From assembly GCA_002338715.1 (NCBI GenBank), contig DDIR01000061.1:1-29326 (forward strand): a stretch of 29,326 nt of DNA. Direction: 5' to 3'. The position numbers and the translations under genes were made by a program. Of this stretch, positions 7,940 to 15,990 are shown piece by piece (the stretch's first letter is position 1; each line of letters starts with the position of its first letter). The notes beneath the pieces were generated by a model. That model was not told where the DNA came from, did no database searches, and saw only the letters and a list, made by a program, of their open reading frames with translations. This DNA comes from Phycisphaerales bacterium UBA1845 (lineage in GTDB: Bacteria > Planctomycetota > Phycisphaerae > UBA1845).

Positions 7940-9481
7940 ATGCACGCGCTGTTCAAGTCGTTCCTGCTCGTGGCTGCAATCGTCAGCCAGCCCGCTTTCG
8001 CCTTGGCCGGATTGTCCGATGCTCCCGCGCCGTCGCTGACCATTTACAACCAGGACTTCGGCGTGGTCCGCAGCCACATTCCGCTCAAGCTGACGTCCGG
8101 CGTCAACGACATTTCAATCTCGGACATCTCCGCCCACGTCGAACCGCATTCGGTCATCCTGCGCGACCCGACCGGCAAAACATCGCTGCAGATTCTCGAA
8201 CAAAACTATCGGGCCGATCCCATCTCGCAGGCGCTGCTGTTGAGCCACTACGAAGGCGAGACCATCGATTTCTACATGGGCGGAACGCCTGACGATCCCA
8301 AGATCGTGTCAGGCAAGATCATTCGCAGCGGATACGTTCCGCATTTCGATTCGATTTCGAGTTTTGGTCAACAGTATTACCAGCAGCAAATGCGCATGGC
8401 CTACAACGTGCAAAGCGAACCGCTCATCGAAATCGATGGCAAGCTGCGCTTCGGACTACCCGGCACGCCGATCTTCCCAAGCCTCACCGACGACAGCATT
8501 CTCAAACCGACGCTGCAATGGAAGATCCACTCGGATCAGACCAAAGACGTGTTGGCCGAGTTGGCTTACCAAACCGGCGGTATGCGCTGGCGGGCGGACT
8601 ACAACGTGATCGCCGAATCGGACGACGACATCGTATCACTGCTCGGGTGGGTCACCATCGAAAACCAGTGCGGAACGACCTTTGAAAACGCCCGAATCAA
8701 GCTGATGGCCGGCGATGTAAATCGAATTGCCCCTGGATCTGAAGGGTACGATCAACTTTACATGGGCTTGGCAAGGGCCAGAAGCGTTGCCGGCGGCGAA
8801 CCGGGCGTCACCGAGAAATCGTTCGAGGATTACCATCTCTACACCGTCGCCCGCCCATCCACCATTCGCGACCGCGAGACCAAGCAGATCGAATTCATCC
8901 GCGCCGATCAGATCAAAGCCACGCGCAAATACATCTATGACGGCGCTGAAGTCAACTGGCAGCAATATCGCGGCTGGGGTTATGACGCGCTGCGCACGCA
9001 CTCGGACTTCGGTGCAAAAGGAACCACCAAGGTCAGCGTCGTTCGCGAATTCTCCAACTGCGAATCAAACAACCTCGGCATGCCGTTGCCGGCTGGCAAA
9101 CTTCGTTTCTATCGGCGCGACGATGATGGCCAACTCGAATTCACCGGCGAAAACATGATCGACCACACGCCGAAAGATGAAGTCATCCGCGTCACCACCG
9201 GCAACGCATTTGACCTGGTTGGCGAGCGCAACCGGACGAACTTCCAGACCGATAGCAGCAAGCGTTTCACCGACGAATGGTTTGAAATCGAACTGCGCAA
9301 CCACAAAAAAGAACCGGTCACGATCACCGTCGTCGAACACCTGTTCCGGTGGCGCAACTGGCAAATCAGCGAGAACGATCAGGACTTCAAGAAGAAAGAC
9401 AGCGATACGATTGAGTTTGACGTGACGCTCGCGCCCGACGAAGAGAAAACCATCAAGTACAAAGTGCATTACTCGTGGTAG
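7940..9481 (+). CDS. Secreted DUF4139 domain-containing protein
   Basis: A 513-residue protein with an N-terminal signal peptide (hydrophobic core LFKSFLLVAAIV, likely cleavage after ALA near residue 23). The body matches the DUF4139 pattern: a beta-rich start with LTIYNQDFGVVR, a central WRADYNV (about 217-223), then NARIKLMAGDVN, and a C-terminal beta region with VTITVVEHLFRW and KTIKYKVHYSW. The family is found in exported bacterial proteins and its function is unknown. The ATG at 7940 is preceded by GGAG at 7 bases (7929-7932) and starts exactly at the signal peptide. An upstream in-frame start at 7865 would add 25 Arg/Trp-rich residues and hide the signal peptide. It converges with the small gene at 9498, with 16 bases between the stops. 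Confidence 0.85.
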   Translation: MHALFKSFLLVAAIVSQPAFALAGLSDAPAPSLTIYNQDFGVVRSHIPLKLTSGVNDISISDISAHVEPHSVILRDPTGKTSLQILEQNYRADPISQALLLSHYEGETIDFYMGGTPDDPKIVSGKIIRSGYVPHFDSISSFGQQYYQQQMRMAYNVQSEPLIEIDGKLRFGLPGTPIFPSLTDDSILKPTLQWKIHSDQTKDVLAELAYQTGGMRWRADYNVIAESDDDIVSLLGWVTIENQCGTTFENARIKLMAGDVNRIAPGSEGYDQLYMGLARARSVAGGEPGVTEKSFEDYHLYTVARPSTIRDRETKQIEFIRADQIKATRKYIYDGAEVNWQQYRGWGYDALRTHSDFGAKGTTKVSVVREFSNCESNNLGMPLPAGKLRFYRRDDDGQLEFTGENMIDHTPKDEVIRVTTGNAFDLVGERNRTNFQTDSSKRFTDEWFEIELRNHKKEPVTITVVEHLFRWRNWQISENDQDFKKKDSDTIEFDVTLAPDEEKTIKYKVHYSW

Positions 9482-9497
9482 TGAAACACCGCAACCG

Positions 9498-9704
9498 TTA
9501 GCGACGTTTCGATTTGCTCCGCACCATCACCGGTGCGGGCGTGTAACCAAGCAGGTACTGCTTCAAACGCAGGTCAGCCACCGCGAGGATTGCAGCCGCA
9601 TCTTCTGCCGGAGCGAGGAACAGCTCGCTGATCCCCATGCCGTTGCGGTCCTGGCTGTTGCGTTGGCAGCGGCGTCGGATGGCTCGGGCGAGTTTGGCTG
9701 ACAT
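9498..9704 (-). CDS. Small basic hypothetical protein, 68 residues
   Basis: No family recognised. The protein begins with an Arg-rich amphipathic segment (MSAKLARAIRRRCQRN), has a helix-like hydrophobic middle (AAAILAVADLRLKQYLLGY) and ends in SKSKRR. The ATG at 9704 follows GGAGAC about 8 bases upstream, a good Shine-Dalgarno. There is no signal peptide. It is convergent with the DUF4139 gene and 81 bases downstream of the GT39-like gene on the same strand, so it could be co-transcribed with that gene. The size, charge and ribosome binding site favour a real small gene, but a chance frame cannot be excluded. Confidence 0.45.
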   Translation of the reverse strand: MSAKLARAIRRRCQRNSQDRNGMGISELFLAPAEDAAAILAVADLRLKQYLLGYTPAPVMVRSKSKRR

Positions 9705-9785
9705 GGCGGCGTCTCCGGTTCAGTGTCATGCCTGCCACGTAGCAGGCGTCTCTGACCGGTATTGGCCACCGAGGGGGCTGATCTT

Positions 9786-11483
9786 TCAGGATGGGTTCTG
9801 GATTCCGGCCAACAGGTCGGAATCGGGGACGAAAACGTACTTCTTGATACCCTCAGGCGCGTTTTCGTCCCGGACTAAGCCTAAGTCCGAAATCAGGATT
9901 TCGGGGCGAGGTTGGAAGTAATCGCGGGAGTCATCGTCGAACTCGAAGACGAAGATTGCGCGTAAATGATTGACATTTCTGACCTTACGGGCCGTTTCGA
10001 GCCAAATCCGCAGCGCTTCGGCGTTTTCGGGGGCTGGGCTGACGGGCGTGCCGGTCTCCAGCGCGATGTCGTCGTGGAAATTGCTGAACACAACCGTGTT
10101 TGCCGCGGCTTGTTTGCCCACCCACTGGTAGAGTTCGCGACTTTCCGGACCGAAGCGGTGGTCCCACCGGCCATACTCGGTGAAAGGACGGTCAGCCGCC
10201 ACCCACCGATCGCGCGTTCGCATCGCATCCTGCTGCACGAACCACGAAACGGCTAGGAGCGAAACGACCACAACCGATCCGCGAACGATGCGGTGCTTCC
10301 AGACCAGAAACGGTCCAACGAACATCAGAAAGTAGATCGGTTTGATCGGTTCGTAGTAACGGGCCAACCCAACGTAGTGGAACTTGCCCTTAAACAATGT
10401 GCTCGCAGTGACAAGCACTGTCACCAGCGCGACCACGAACATGACCGCCAACTGCATCCGTTGATTCTTGAACAACGCCAGCAGTCGGCTTCGCGAATTT
10501 GAAAACAGCATCGGACCAACCAGCGCCGCGATGGGCAGCCCCGCGACAAACAACCACTTCGCCTCGGGCCGATACGCGTATAACGTCTGCGATGTCCAGT
10601 GCGTCCATGCCGTCGCGATCATCGACGTTGAAAAATCAAAGCCGAACCGATTGCCAAGATTGAACTGCTCCTGCGTCGAAACGCCGTCACCGAGAATTCG
10701 ATTGAACGCAACCAGCGCAATCATCGGCAGGCCAGCCGACATCGCAAAAAGTGCAACATCGCGCAGCGTCCTACGGTGCATCATAAGCCAATCAAAGAGC
10801 AGAAACGCACCAATCGCCGCGGGCACGAAGACGGCTGCATAGCGTATCCAAACGAGCGAACCGGCTACGATGCCCAAAATAAAGTATCCCGATGCTTTCA
10901 CGTCCAACGATGCGATCGATTCACTTCCGTCGCCTGCCGGTTTCACGGATTCACATCGAAGCAGCTTGATCGCCAGCAGCAAGACAACGGGCACCATCGC
11001 CACGAGAATCGTATCAGAGCTTGGATGAATCAGCAGTTCCATCGAAACAGATGAAGCGGAAGCGACCAATGCAAGCATCCACGCCGCAAGACCGCGCGGT
11101 AGACACGCCCGTACCAGTGCAAACCACGCCACCAATGCAATTCCGCAAAAGAACACGTTGAGAGCGATCGCCGCTTGTGCGGTCGTCGTACCCAAGAGCA
11201 TGCGGGCGGCTGCGATGAGCAAAGGATAACCGGCTGGCCACTGCGTGAGCACCGCCCAATCACCATGCCACTGCCACGGTTGAAACGGCGCTTTCGGCGG
11301 AATCGACGTCAGGCCATGACCATCGCACAACCGATCGACAGCCAGGTATATGTAGGCATTGTCCTGTTCGATCCGCGGGGCGATGCTTGCCCGGCCGGGC
11401 ATGAACCACAAACCCGCCACCACGACAACCAGCGCCACCGTCCAGACAATCGGCAGGCGCAGTCGGTGCGCGACATGCGGCAT
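9786..11483 (-). CDS. Polytopic membrane glycosyltransferase-like protein (GT39/ArnT-like)
   Basis: A 565-residue integral membrane protein with about ten hydrophobic helices between residues 10 and 450, followed by a soluble C-terminal part of about 110 residues. The first outer loop has an acidic motif, RIEQDNAYIYLAVD, where PMT/ArnT-type enzymes place their catalytic acid, followed by the WPAGYPLLIA segment typical of this group. Such enzymes transfer sugars from polyprenyl-phosphate carriers on the outer face of the membrane; the acceptor here is unknown. The frame is open to a TTG at 11552, but the ATG at 11483 puts the first helix close to the N terminus. No strong Shine-Dalgarno is visible for either. 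The upstream gene on the same strand lies 129 bases away. Assignment to GT39 rests on topology and the loop motif only. Confidence 0.7.
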   Translation of the reverse strand: MPHVAHRLRLPIVWTVALVVVVAGLWFMPGRASIAPRIEQDNAYIYLAVDRLCDGHGLTSIPPKAPFQPWQWHGDWAVLTQWPAGYPLLIAAARMLLGTTTAQAAIALNVFFCGIALVAWFALVRACLPRGLAAWMLALVASASSVSMELLIHPSSDTILVAMVPVVLLLAIKLLRCESVKPAGDGSESIASLDVKASGYFILGIVAGSLVWIRYAAVFVPAAIGAFLLFDWLMMHRRTLRDVALFAMSAGLPMIALVAFNRILGDGVSTQEQFNLGNRFGFDFSTSMIATAWTHWTSQTLYAYRPEAKWLFVAGLPIAALVGPMLFSNSRSRLLALFKNQRMQLAVMFVVALVTVLVTASTLFKGKFHYVGLARYYEPIKPIYFLMFVGPFLVWKHRIVRGSVVVVSLLAVSWFVQQDAMRTRDRWVAADRPFTEYGRWDHRFGPESRELYQWVGKQAAANTVVFSNFHDDIALETGTPVSPAPENAEALRIWLETARKVRNVNHLRAIFVFEFDDDSRDYFQPRPEILISDLGLVRDENAPEGIKKYVFVPDSDLLAGIQNPS

Positions 11484-11612
11484 GGCCAAAGCGTCACAAC
11501 GTGTCACCGCGTCGCAGTGCGTGTCGGGCCAATTTGCAGATGTGGTACTCAAAGCGGGTTTGCTCTCTACCGATCCCGTGTCCGAATGGGCGCACGTTGA
11601 GCCCTGCCTGAA

Positions 11613-12749
11613 TTATCGGACATCCGGGTCGGCGAGTTGCATTGTCGCGTTTTCAGCATGATCCACCGCGACGATGAGCGGCCAGAGTCGGTCGAGTTCG
11701 AGCGCCATCTCGACGGTGCAGACGCCGTCGGCTACGTCCGTGCGGGTGGCGTGCGCGGTGTGCAGGTATGCCGACCAGAGGGCGTCATACTGGTGCGAAC
11801 GTTTGATCCATTCGCCAAACGTCGGCGCGGAATCACCGGGTAGCGGCAGTTCGTCCACCTTGGTTGCAATCTTGATGAGCGCGTCGGCTGACGCAGTGGA
11901 CCGGGCGATCGCCAGCTTTCGCTCGTCGACTTCGTTGGCATTGGTTGCCCCTTTGCCCTTTGCGACCAGCGTTTGGGTCGCCCAGGTAGGGGCTTCGATG
12001 TGCGAGGAACCTGACCAGGCGCGTATCTCGCGCCACGGCGGTACACCGTACCCAACGGCATTGTATTGAACGCCGCCGATCTCAAACGGGATGTCGATCG
12101 TACAAACCTGACAAGGATGCATGGCTGGGGTGGCGGCCGCGACTTCAGTCTTGAACGCGTCGCGCTTCGATTGCAGATCGTCGTCCGATGGATGGCTTTG
12201 CTGGTGTTTGTCGAGGGCGGCGAACATCTGGCGAAGGGCATCGTCGCGGGCGATGTCGATCGCCATCGATCGGCCAACCGGTGTAACAGTCTCCCAGCCG
12301 ACAGGGACAGTCGCTGATTCGGTATCTGCACGATCCGCAATCCCCAGCGCGACGAAGCGCCGGTCTGCGATGCGCTCAAGCACGGGACGAAGCGTTCGAT
12401 CAGATGCCAATGCAACATCCGATTCGATGATGTCCGCGATCGACACCTGGACGACAACCGCCCGCTCGGAATCGTTCGCTGCGGCTAACCCGTTTGATCC
12501 GGTCATCGCGCCGCTTAAGGAAACCGCGACCGCATGCTTGCGTAGAAGTTGCCGGAGTTGAAGGTCATCACCGGCAGTTTGAATCGCTTGGGCGACGCTC
12601 GATCCATCTGCCAGCCGGCAGTCGAAAACCTGCCCGGTGAGTTGGCGAACCCCATCGGTGTATGCCGCGGGCTGACTGCTTCCGGCATATGCGATCGGCG
12701 TCACCGCGACGGCCAATAACCAGATGACCAGCGGTTGAAACATCCGCAT
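11613..12749 (-). CDS. Secreted protein of unknown function with a CxxC motif
   Basis: A 378-residue protein with a signal peptide (MRMFQPLVIWLLAVAVTPIAYA, cleavage after AYA). The body is alpha-helical with several Ala-rich segments in which small residues recur, such as MAIDIARDDALRQMFAAL and LAIARSTASADALIKIA. This pattern loosely recalls LPP20/FlgP-type periplasmic proteins, but I cannot assign it. A CxxC pair (C213, C216) in HPCQVCTIDIP could form a disulfide or bind metal or heme, though the CH that completes a heme motif is missing. The frame extends 8 codons further to a TTG at 12773; the ATG at 12749 (or 12743) starts the signal peptide. The gene diverges from ispG across 115 bases. 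Confidence 0.7.
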   Translation of the reverse strand: MRMFQPLVIWLLAVAVTPIAYAGSSQPAAYTDGVRQLTGQVFDCRLADGSSVAQAIQTAGDDLQLRQLLRKHAVAVSLSGAMTGSNGLAAANDSERAVVVQVSIADIIESDVALASDRTLRPVLERIADRRFVALGIADRADTESATVPVGWETVTPVGRSMAIDIARDDALRQMFAALDKHQQSHPSDDDLQSKRDAFKTEVAAATPAMHPCQVCTIDIPFEIGGVQYNAVGYGVPPWREIRAWSGSSHIEAPTWATQTLVAKGKGATNANEVDERKLAIARSTASADALIKIATKVDELPLPGDSAPTFGEWIKRSHQYDALWSAYLHTAHATRTDVADGVCTVEMALELDRLWPLIVAVDHAENATMQLADPDVR

Positions 12750-12864
12750 GGGTTTGAAAGTACGCCAGATCAATTTCTACCTGCCTCAAGAGTGGCTCAA
12801 TTCGTCAGTATCGATATGATCCTGACATCTGAAACGCGTAAGGGAATTCTAGCCGGAAATCCGC

Positions 12865-14070
12865 ATGAAGCCTCGACGAAAAACCAGAACGGTCTATGTC
12901 GGCAACATCCCGATCGGTGGCGACAACCCCGTCGTCATCCAATCGATGACCAGCACATACACCTACGACATCGACAAGACCGTCGCCGAAATTCGCAAAC
13001 TCGCAAAAGGCGGATGCGACATCGTCCGGGTGGCGACGCCCAACAAAGTCGACACTGCGGCTCTCCCTTCGATCCTCGAGCAATCGCCCGTACCGATCGT
13101 CGCGGACGTGCACTTTCATTTTGAACGCGCGCTCGAAGCCGTGGAAGCCGGCGTCCACAAGATCCGCCTCAACCCCGGTAACATCAGCGATCGCAAGCAG
13201 GTTGATCGCGTCATCGCGGCGTGCAAGGAACGCGGCATCCCCATTCGCGTCGGCGTCAACGAAGGCGGCATCATCGAGCGCAAGGATCAATCCAAACGCT
13301 CCGAAGAGATGGGCGCGATCGCCAGCGACCGCCACGCCAACCTGATCCGCATCATGGTTCAAAAGCTCGAAGAGTACCTGCGCATCTTCGATGAAAACGA
13401 TTTTGGCGATGTCGTCATCAGCGCCAAGAGCATCGACCCGCGCATCTGCATCGATGCCTACCGTGCCATCAGCGAACGGTTCGACTTCCCGCTGCATCTC
13501 GGCGTCACCCATGCAGGCCCGCCCGAAACCGGACGCATCCGCAGCGTCTCGGCGCTTTCGGCGCTACTGGCCGACGGGATCGGCGACACCATTCGCATCT
13601 CGTATGCGTCCGATCCAATCCACGAAGTCGAAGACGCCAAGGAATTGCTCTGCGTCCTGGGCATGCGCAATCGCGAAGAACCCGAACTGATCGCCTGCCC
13701 CACCTGTGGCCGCATCGAAATCGACCTGATCAAACTCGTCTCCGAAGTGCGTCAAAAACTCGCGACGATCAAAACGCCGGTGAAGGTGGCTGTCATGGGC
13801 TGCGTTGTCAATGGACCCGGTGAAGCCGAAGGGGCTGACGTCGCGGTCTTCGCGGGCAAAGGCCGCGGGATCATCTACGTGCAAGGGGAGCAAACCCGCA
13901 CCGTCACCGAAGATCAAATGCTCGACGCGCTGTACGAAGAATCCAAAGCCTTCGCCGAAAGAGTCGAACGCGGTGAAGCCCAGCTTTCGTCCGGTCAGGT
14001 CAGCATCGTCCCGCCCGATCCGCTCCCAAGGGCGGATGGCAGCATCCCGCTGAACGTCATTAGCCGATAA
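12865..14070 (+). CDS. ispG: 4-hydroxy-3-methylbut-2-enyl diphosphate synthase (IspG/GcpE)
   Basis: A 401-residue IspG. It converts methylerythritol cyclodiphosphate (MEcPP) to HMBPP in the MEP isoprenoid pathway with a [4Fe-4S] cluster. The cluster ligands are C278 and C281 (CPTC), C313 (GCVVNGPGE) and the unusual glutamate ligand E320, each eight positions beyond the E. coli equivalents. The N-terminal TIM-barrel part is typical: VVIQSMTSTYTYD, DIVRVATP, VADVHFHF and KIRLNPGNI. It is of the short bacterial type, without the extra middle domain of plant and Chlamydia enzymes, with a C-terminal tail of about 30 residues. The ATG at 12865 is the natural start, with only a weak GGAA ribosome binding site. 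No other MEP gene is adjacent. Confidence 0.96.
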   Translation: MKPRRKTRTVYVGNIPIGGDNPVVIQSMTSTYTYDIDKTVAEIRKLAKGGCDIVRVATPNKVDTAALPSILEQSPVPIVADVHFHFERALEAVEAGVHKIRLNPGNISDRKQVDRVIAACKERGIPIRVGVNEGGIIERKDQSKRSEEMGAIASDRHANLIRIMVQKLEEYLRIFDENDFGDVVISAKSIDPRICIDAYRAISERFDFPLHLGVTHAGPPETGRIRSVSALSALLADGIGDTIRISYASDPIHEVEDAKELLCVLGMRNREEPELIACPTCGRIEIDLIKLVSEVRQKLATIKTPVKVAVMGCVVNGPGEAEGADVAVFAGKGRGIIYVQGEQTRTVTEDQMLDALYEESKAFAERVERGEAQLSSGQVSIVPPDPLPRADGSIPLNVISR

Positions 14071-14099
14071 ATATCTCCTCGATAATCATCCCGACCGTG

Positions 14100-14177
14100 C
14101 CACTGCTCTGTGAGCAGTGGGGAACGTCGATACGCATCAACACGCATTACCTATCCAGCACGGCTCACAGAGCCGTG
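14100..14177. repeat. Pair of inverted, covarying palindromes (REP-like)
   Basis: The first palindrome, 14100-14120, has a perfect 9-base stem (CCACTGCTC/GAGCAGTGG) and a TGT loop. The second, 14159-14177, has an 8-base stem (CACGGCTC/GAGCCGTG) and an ACA loop, so it is the same unit in the opposite orientation. The two units differ only at one T-A pair replaced by G-C on both arms, a compensatory change. They are separated by 38 bases and lie 30 bases after the ispG stop. This resembles two REP units arranged head to head as in a REPIN. Confidence 0.75.
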
Positions 14178-14406
14178 GTACACCTTGCGGCATGCGCGTT
14201 TGTGACGTTTGCGTGACACGCACCCGATCGACGTTTTTCCACGTCCAAACCCCGATTCCGAACCCGACTCGCAGGCAATCGCCATCCCCACCGCCAACTT
14301 CGCGACTTCACCGGGAACCGCTCGACTTCTGGCGTGTCCAAAGCAGTGAAACCGATCGCGTGTTTTCAAGGAACCGCAAACCACGAACCTGCACGGAGAC
14401 TTTGCC
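14178..14406. other. Leader region of the VWA gene
   Basis: No gene was recognised between the palindrome pair and the VWA start. It ends with the GGAG ribosome binding site of the VWA gene. No consensus -35/-10 pair was found with confidence. Confidence 0.35.
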
Positions 14407-15711
14407 ATGATCCCTACGACCTTCAAGACCATTGTTCGCAACGGATACCGCTCGATCCAGCGCATGCCCATGTCGGGCGTGTTGGTTTCGATATTCGCGT
14501 TGACGTGCGGCATCGCAGCCCCCGCGTCGGCTGACAAACTTCGCCCCGCCCCACCCGGTTACGTCAAGTGCGGAACGTGCGCGTGCCATTGTCACCACCA
14601 CGTATGTCGTTGCTGCCAATGTCGTCGTCCGGTCGATCTGGTGATCTGTCTCGATACGTCGGGCAGCATGACGGAATTGATCGATTCAGCCCGTTCGCGA
14701 TTGTGGGATGTGGTCAACGAATTGGCGGCGATCAAGCCAGCCCCGATTCTGCGCGTCGGCTTGTTGACTTATGGCACGCCCGGAAACTCCTCTGCAAAGG
14801 ACGGGTGGGTGGTGCGGCAACTCGATTTGACGAACGACCTCGACGAAGTGTACGCCAAGATGATGGCCATGAGTACGTCGGGCGGAGATGAGTATGTCGG
14901 CTGGGTGCTGAACGATGCGGTGGAGAAGCTGTCTTGGTCAAGCGATCCGCGTGCGCTGAAGATCGTGTTCGTCGCGGGCAACGAGTCGGCGGATCAGGCC
15001 TGCAGCAGTTACGATTTTCGCTACGTCGCTGAAACGGCGCAGGCGAAACGCATCATCATCAACTCGATTTACGCCGGCAATCGACAGCAAGGCATCAACG
15101 AAGCCTGGCACGAAGTCGCCCGTTATGGCAAGGGTTCATATTCCGCCATCGATATGGCCGAAGGGACCTATCAAATTCCAACGCCCTACGACGATCGACT
15201 TTCGGTGTTGAACTCAGAGCTGAACAGCACGTACATCGCCTATGGCCGGCTCGGTTATGAATCCCAGCAAAGGCAGCTATTGCAGGATAAAAATGCCGAG
15301 CACATGGGCGCGGAAGCCAACGCGAGCCGAGCCGCGGCAAAAGCCACGCCGCTTTACTCGAACAGCATCTGGGACCTTGTCGATGCGTCCAACGAGGATG
15401 ACTTCGATCTCGGCGAGATCGATGCAAAGGATCTCCCCGAACCGATGCAGACGATGAGTCATGAAGAGCAACTCGCCTACGTCAAGAAGCAAGCCGACAA
15501 GCGGGCCGATGTGCAGTTGAAGATTCAATCGATCAACGCCGACCGGATGCGATTCATCGAAGAGAAGCGGAAGGAATCAAAGAAAGGCGACAAGCAGGGA
15601 CTGGGCGATGCGATGCTCGCAGCCCTTCGACAGCAGGCGCTCGACAATGGATTTAACTTCGCCGACGCTGAAAACGAATCAAGCACCAGCAGCGACGTCG
15701 ACAAGAAATAA
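14407..15711 (+). CDS. Secreted VWA-domain protein with N-terminal Cys/His cluster
   Basis: A 434-residue protein. After a long signal peptide (about 1-42, cleavage after ASA) comes a dense cluster, residues 55-72, of 8 cysteines and 4 histidines (C55, C58, C60, H61, C62, H63-H65, C67, C69, C70, C72). It directly precedes the VWA domain, whose MIDAS motif is DTSGSM with D83, S85 and S87. VWA domains bind partners through a divalent metal; here it would act outside the cytoplasm. From about residue 290 the protein is helical and charged (EEKRKESKKGDKQ), ending in an acidic tail. The ATG at 14407 follows GGAG (14395-14398) at 8 bases. A strong terminator follows, so the gene is probably monocistronic or ends an ispG transcript. 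The role is unknown. The Cys/His cluster could bind metal or form disulfides. Confidence 0.88.
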   Translation: MIPTTFKTIVRNGYRSIQRMPMSGVLVSIFALTCGIAAPASADKLRPAPPGYVKCGTCACHCHHHVCRCCQCRRPVDLVICLDTSGSMTELIDSARSRLWDVVNELAAIKPAPILRVGLLTYGTPGNSSAKDGWVVRQLDLTNDLDEVYAKMMAMSTSGGDEYVGWVLNDAVEKLSWSSDPRALKIVFVAGNESADQACSSYDFRYVAETAQAKRIIINSIYAGNRQQGINEAWHEVARYGKGSYSAIDMAEGTYQIPTPYDDRLSVLNSELNSTYIAYGRLGYESQQRQLLQDKNAEHMGAEANASRAAAKATPLYSNSIWDLVDASNEDDFDLGEIDAKDLPEPMQTMSHEEQLAYVKKQADKRADVQLKIQSINADRMRFIEEKRKESKKGDKQGLGDAMLAALRQQALDNGFNFADAENESSTSSDVDKK

Positions 15712-15749
15712 CCGAGCGATCAAGACAACAGATTCATCAAGAACTTAAT

Positions 15750-15790
15750 AAGGAGGCCATGCCCAGCAGCAACTGAGCATGGCCTCTTTG
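15750..15790 (+). terminator. Rho-independent terminator after the VWA gene
   Basis: A perfect 10-pair stem, GAGGCCATGC (15753-15762) with GCATGGCCTC (15777-15786), encloses a 14-base loop and is followed by TTT. Flanking A/T pairs extend the stem. It begins about 40 bases after the VWA stop at 15711. Confidence 0.75.
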
Positions 15791-15906
15791 CAATTGGGAT
15801 TGTTGCGGTGGAAACCTATAGCGATCCCAATCCAAGCGTAGCGTTTTGCTCGTCAACTCTTCACATCACGAGCGCCGGTACTCCCCTGAATTGACTTCGT
15901 TTTTCT

Positions 15907-15936
15907 CCTGGATTCCCGCCTGCGCGGGAATGACGG
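15907..15936 (-). repeat. 30-base palindromic repeat (copy 2), REP-like
   Basis: This is the exact reverse complement of 5966-5995. On the minus strand it lies 54 bases after the stop of the Cys-rich repeat gene, so relative to the upstream gene it has the same orientation as copy 1 has to clc. Part of it is duplicated beside it: CGGGAATGACGGCGCTG (15925-15941) recurs with one change at 15944-15960, running into the 12-base perfect palindrome GACAGCGCTGTC (15951-15962). Confidence 0.85.
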
Positions 15937-15990
15937 CGCTGCACGGGAATGACAGCGCTGTCGCTCCGTTACGATTGGATTAGGAATGCC

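Noticed and set aside
7591..8043. Minus-strand frame of 150 codons over the DUF4139 leader
   Set aside because: It overlaps the ribosome binding site and signal peptide of the DUF4139 gene in antisense, and shows no recognisable pattern.
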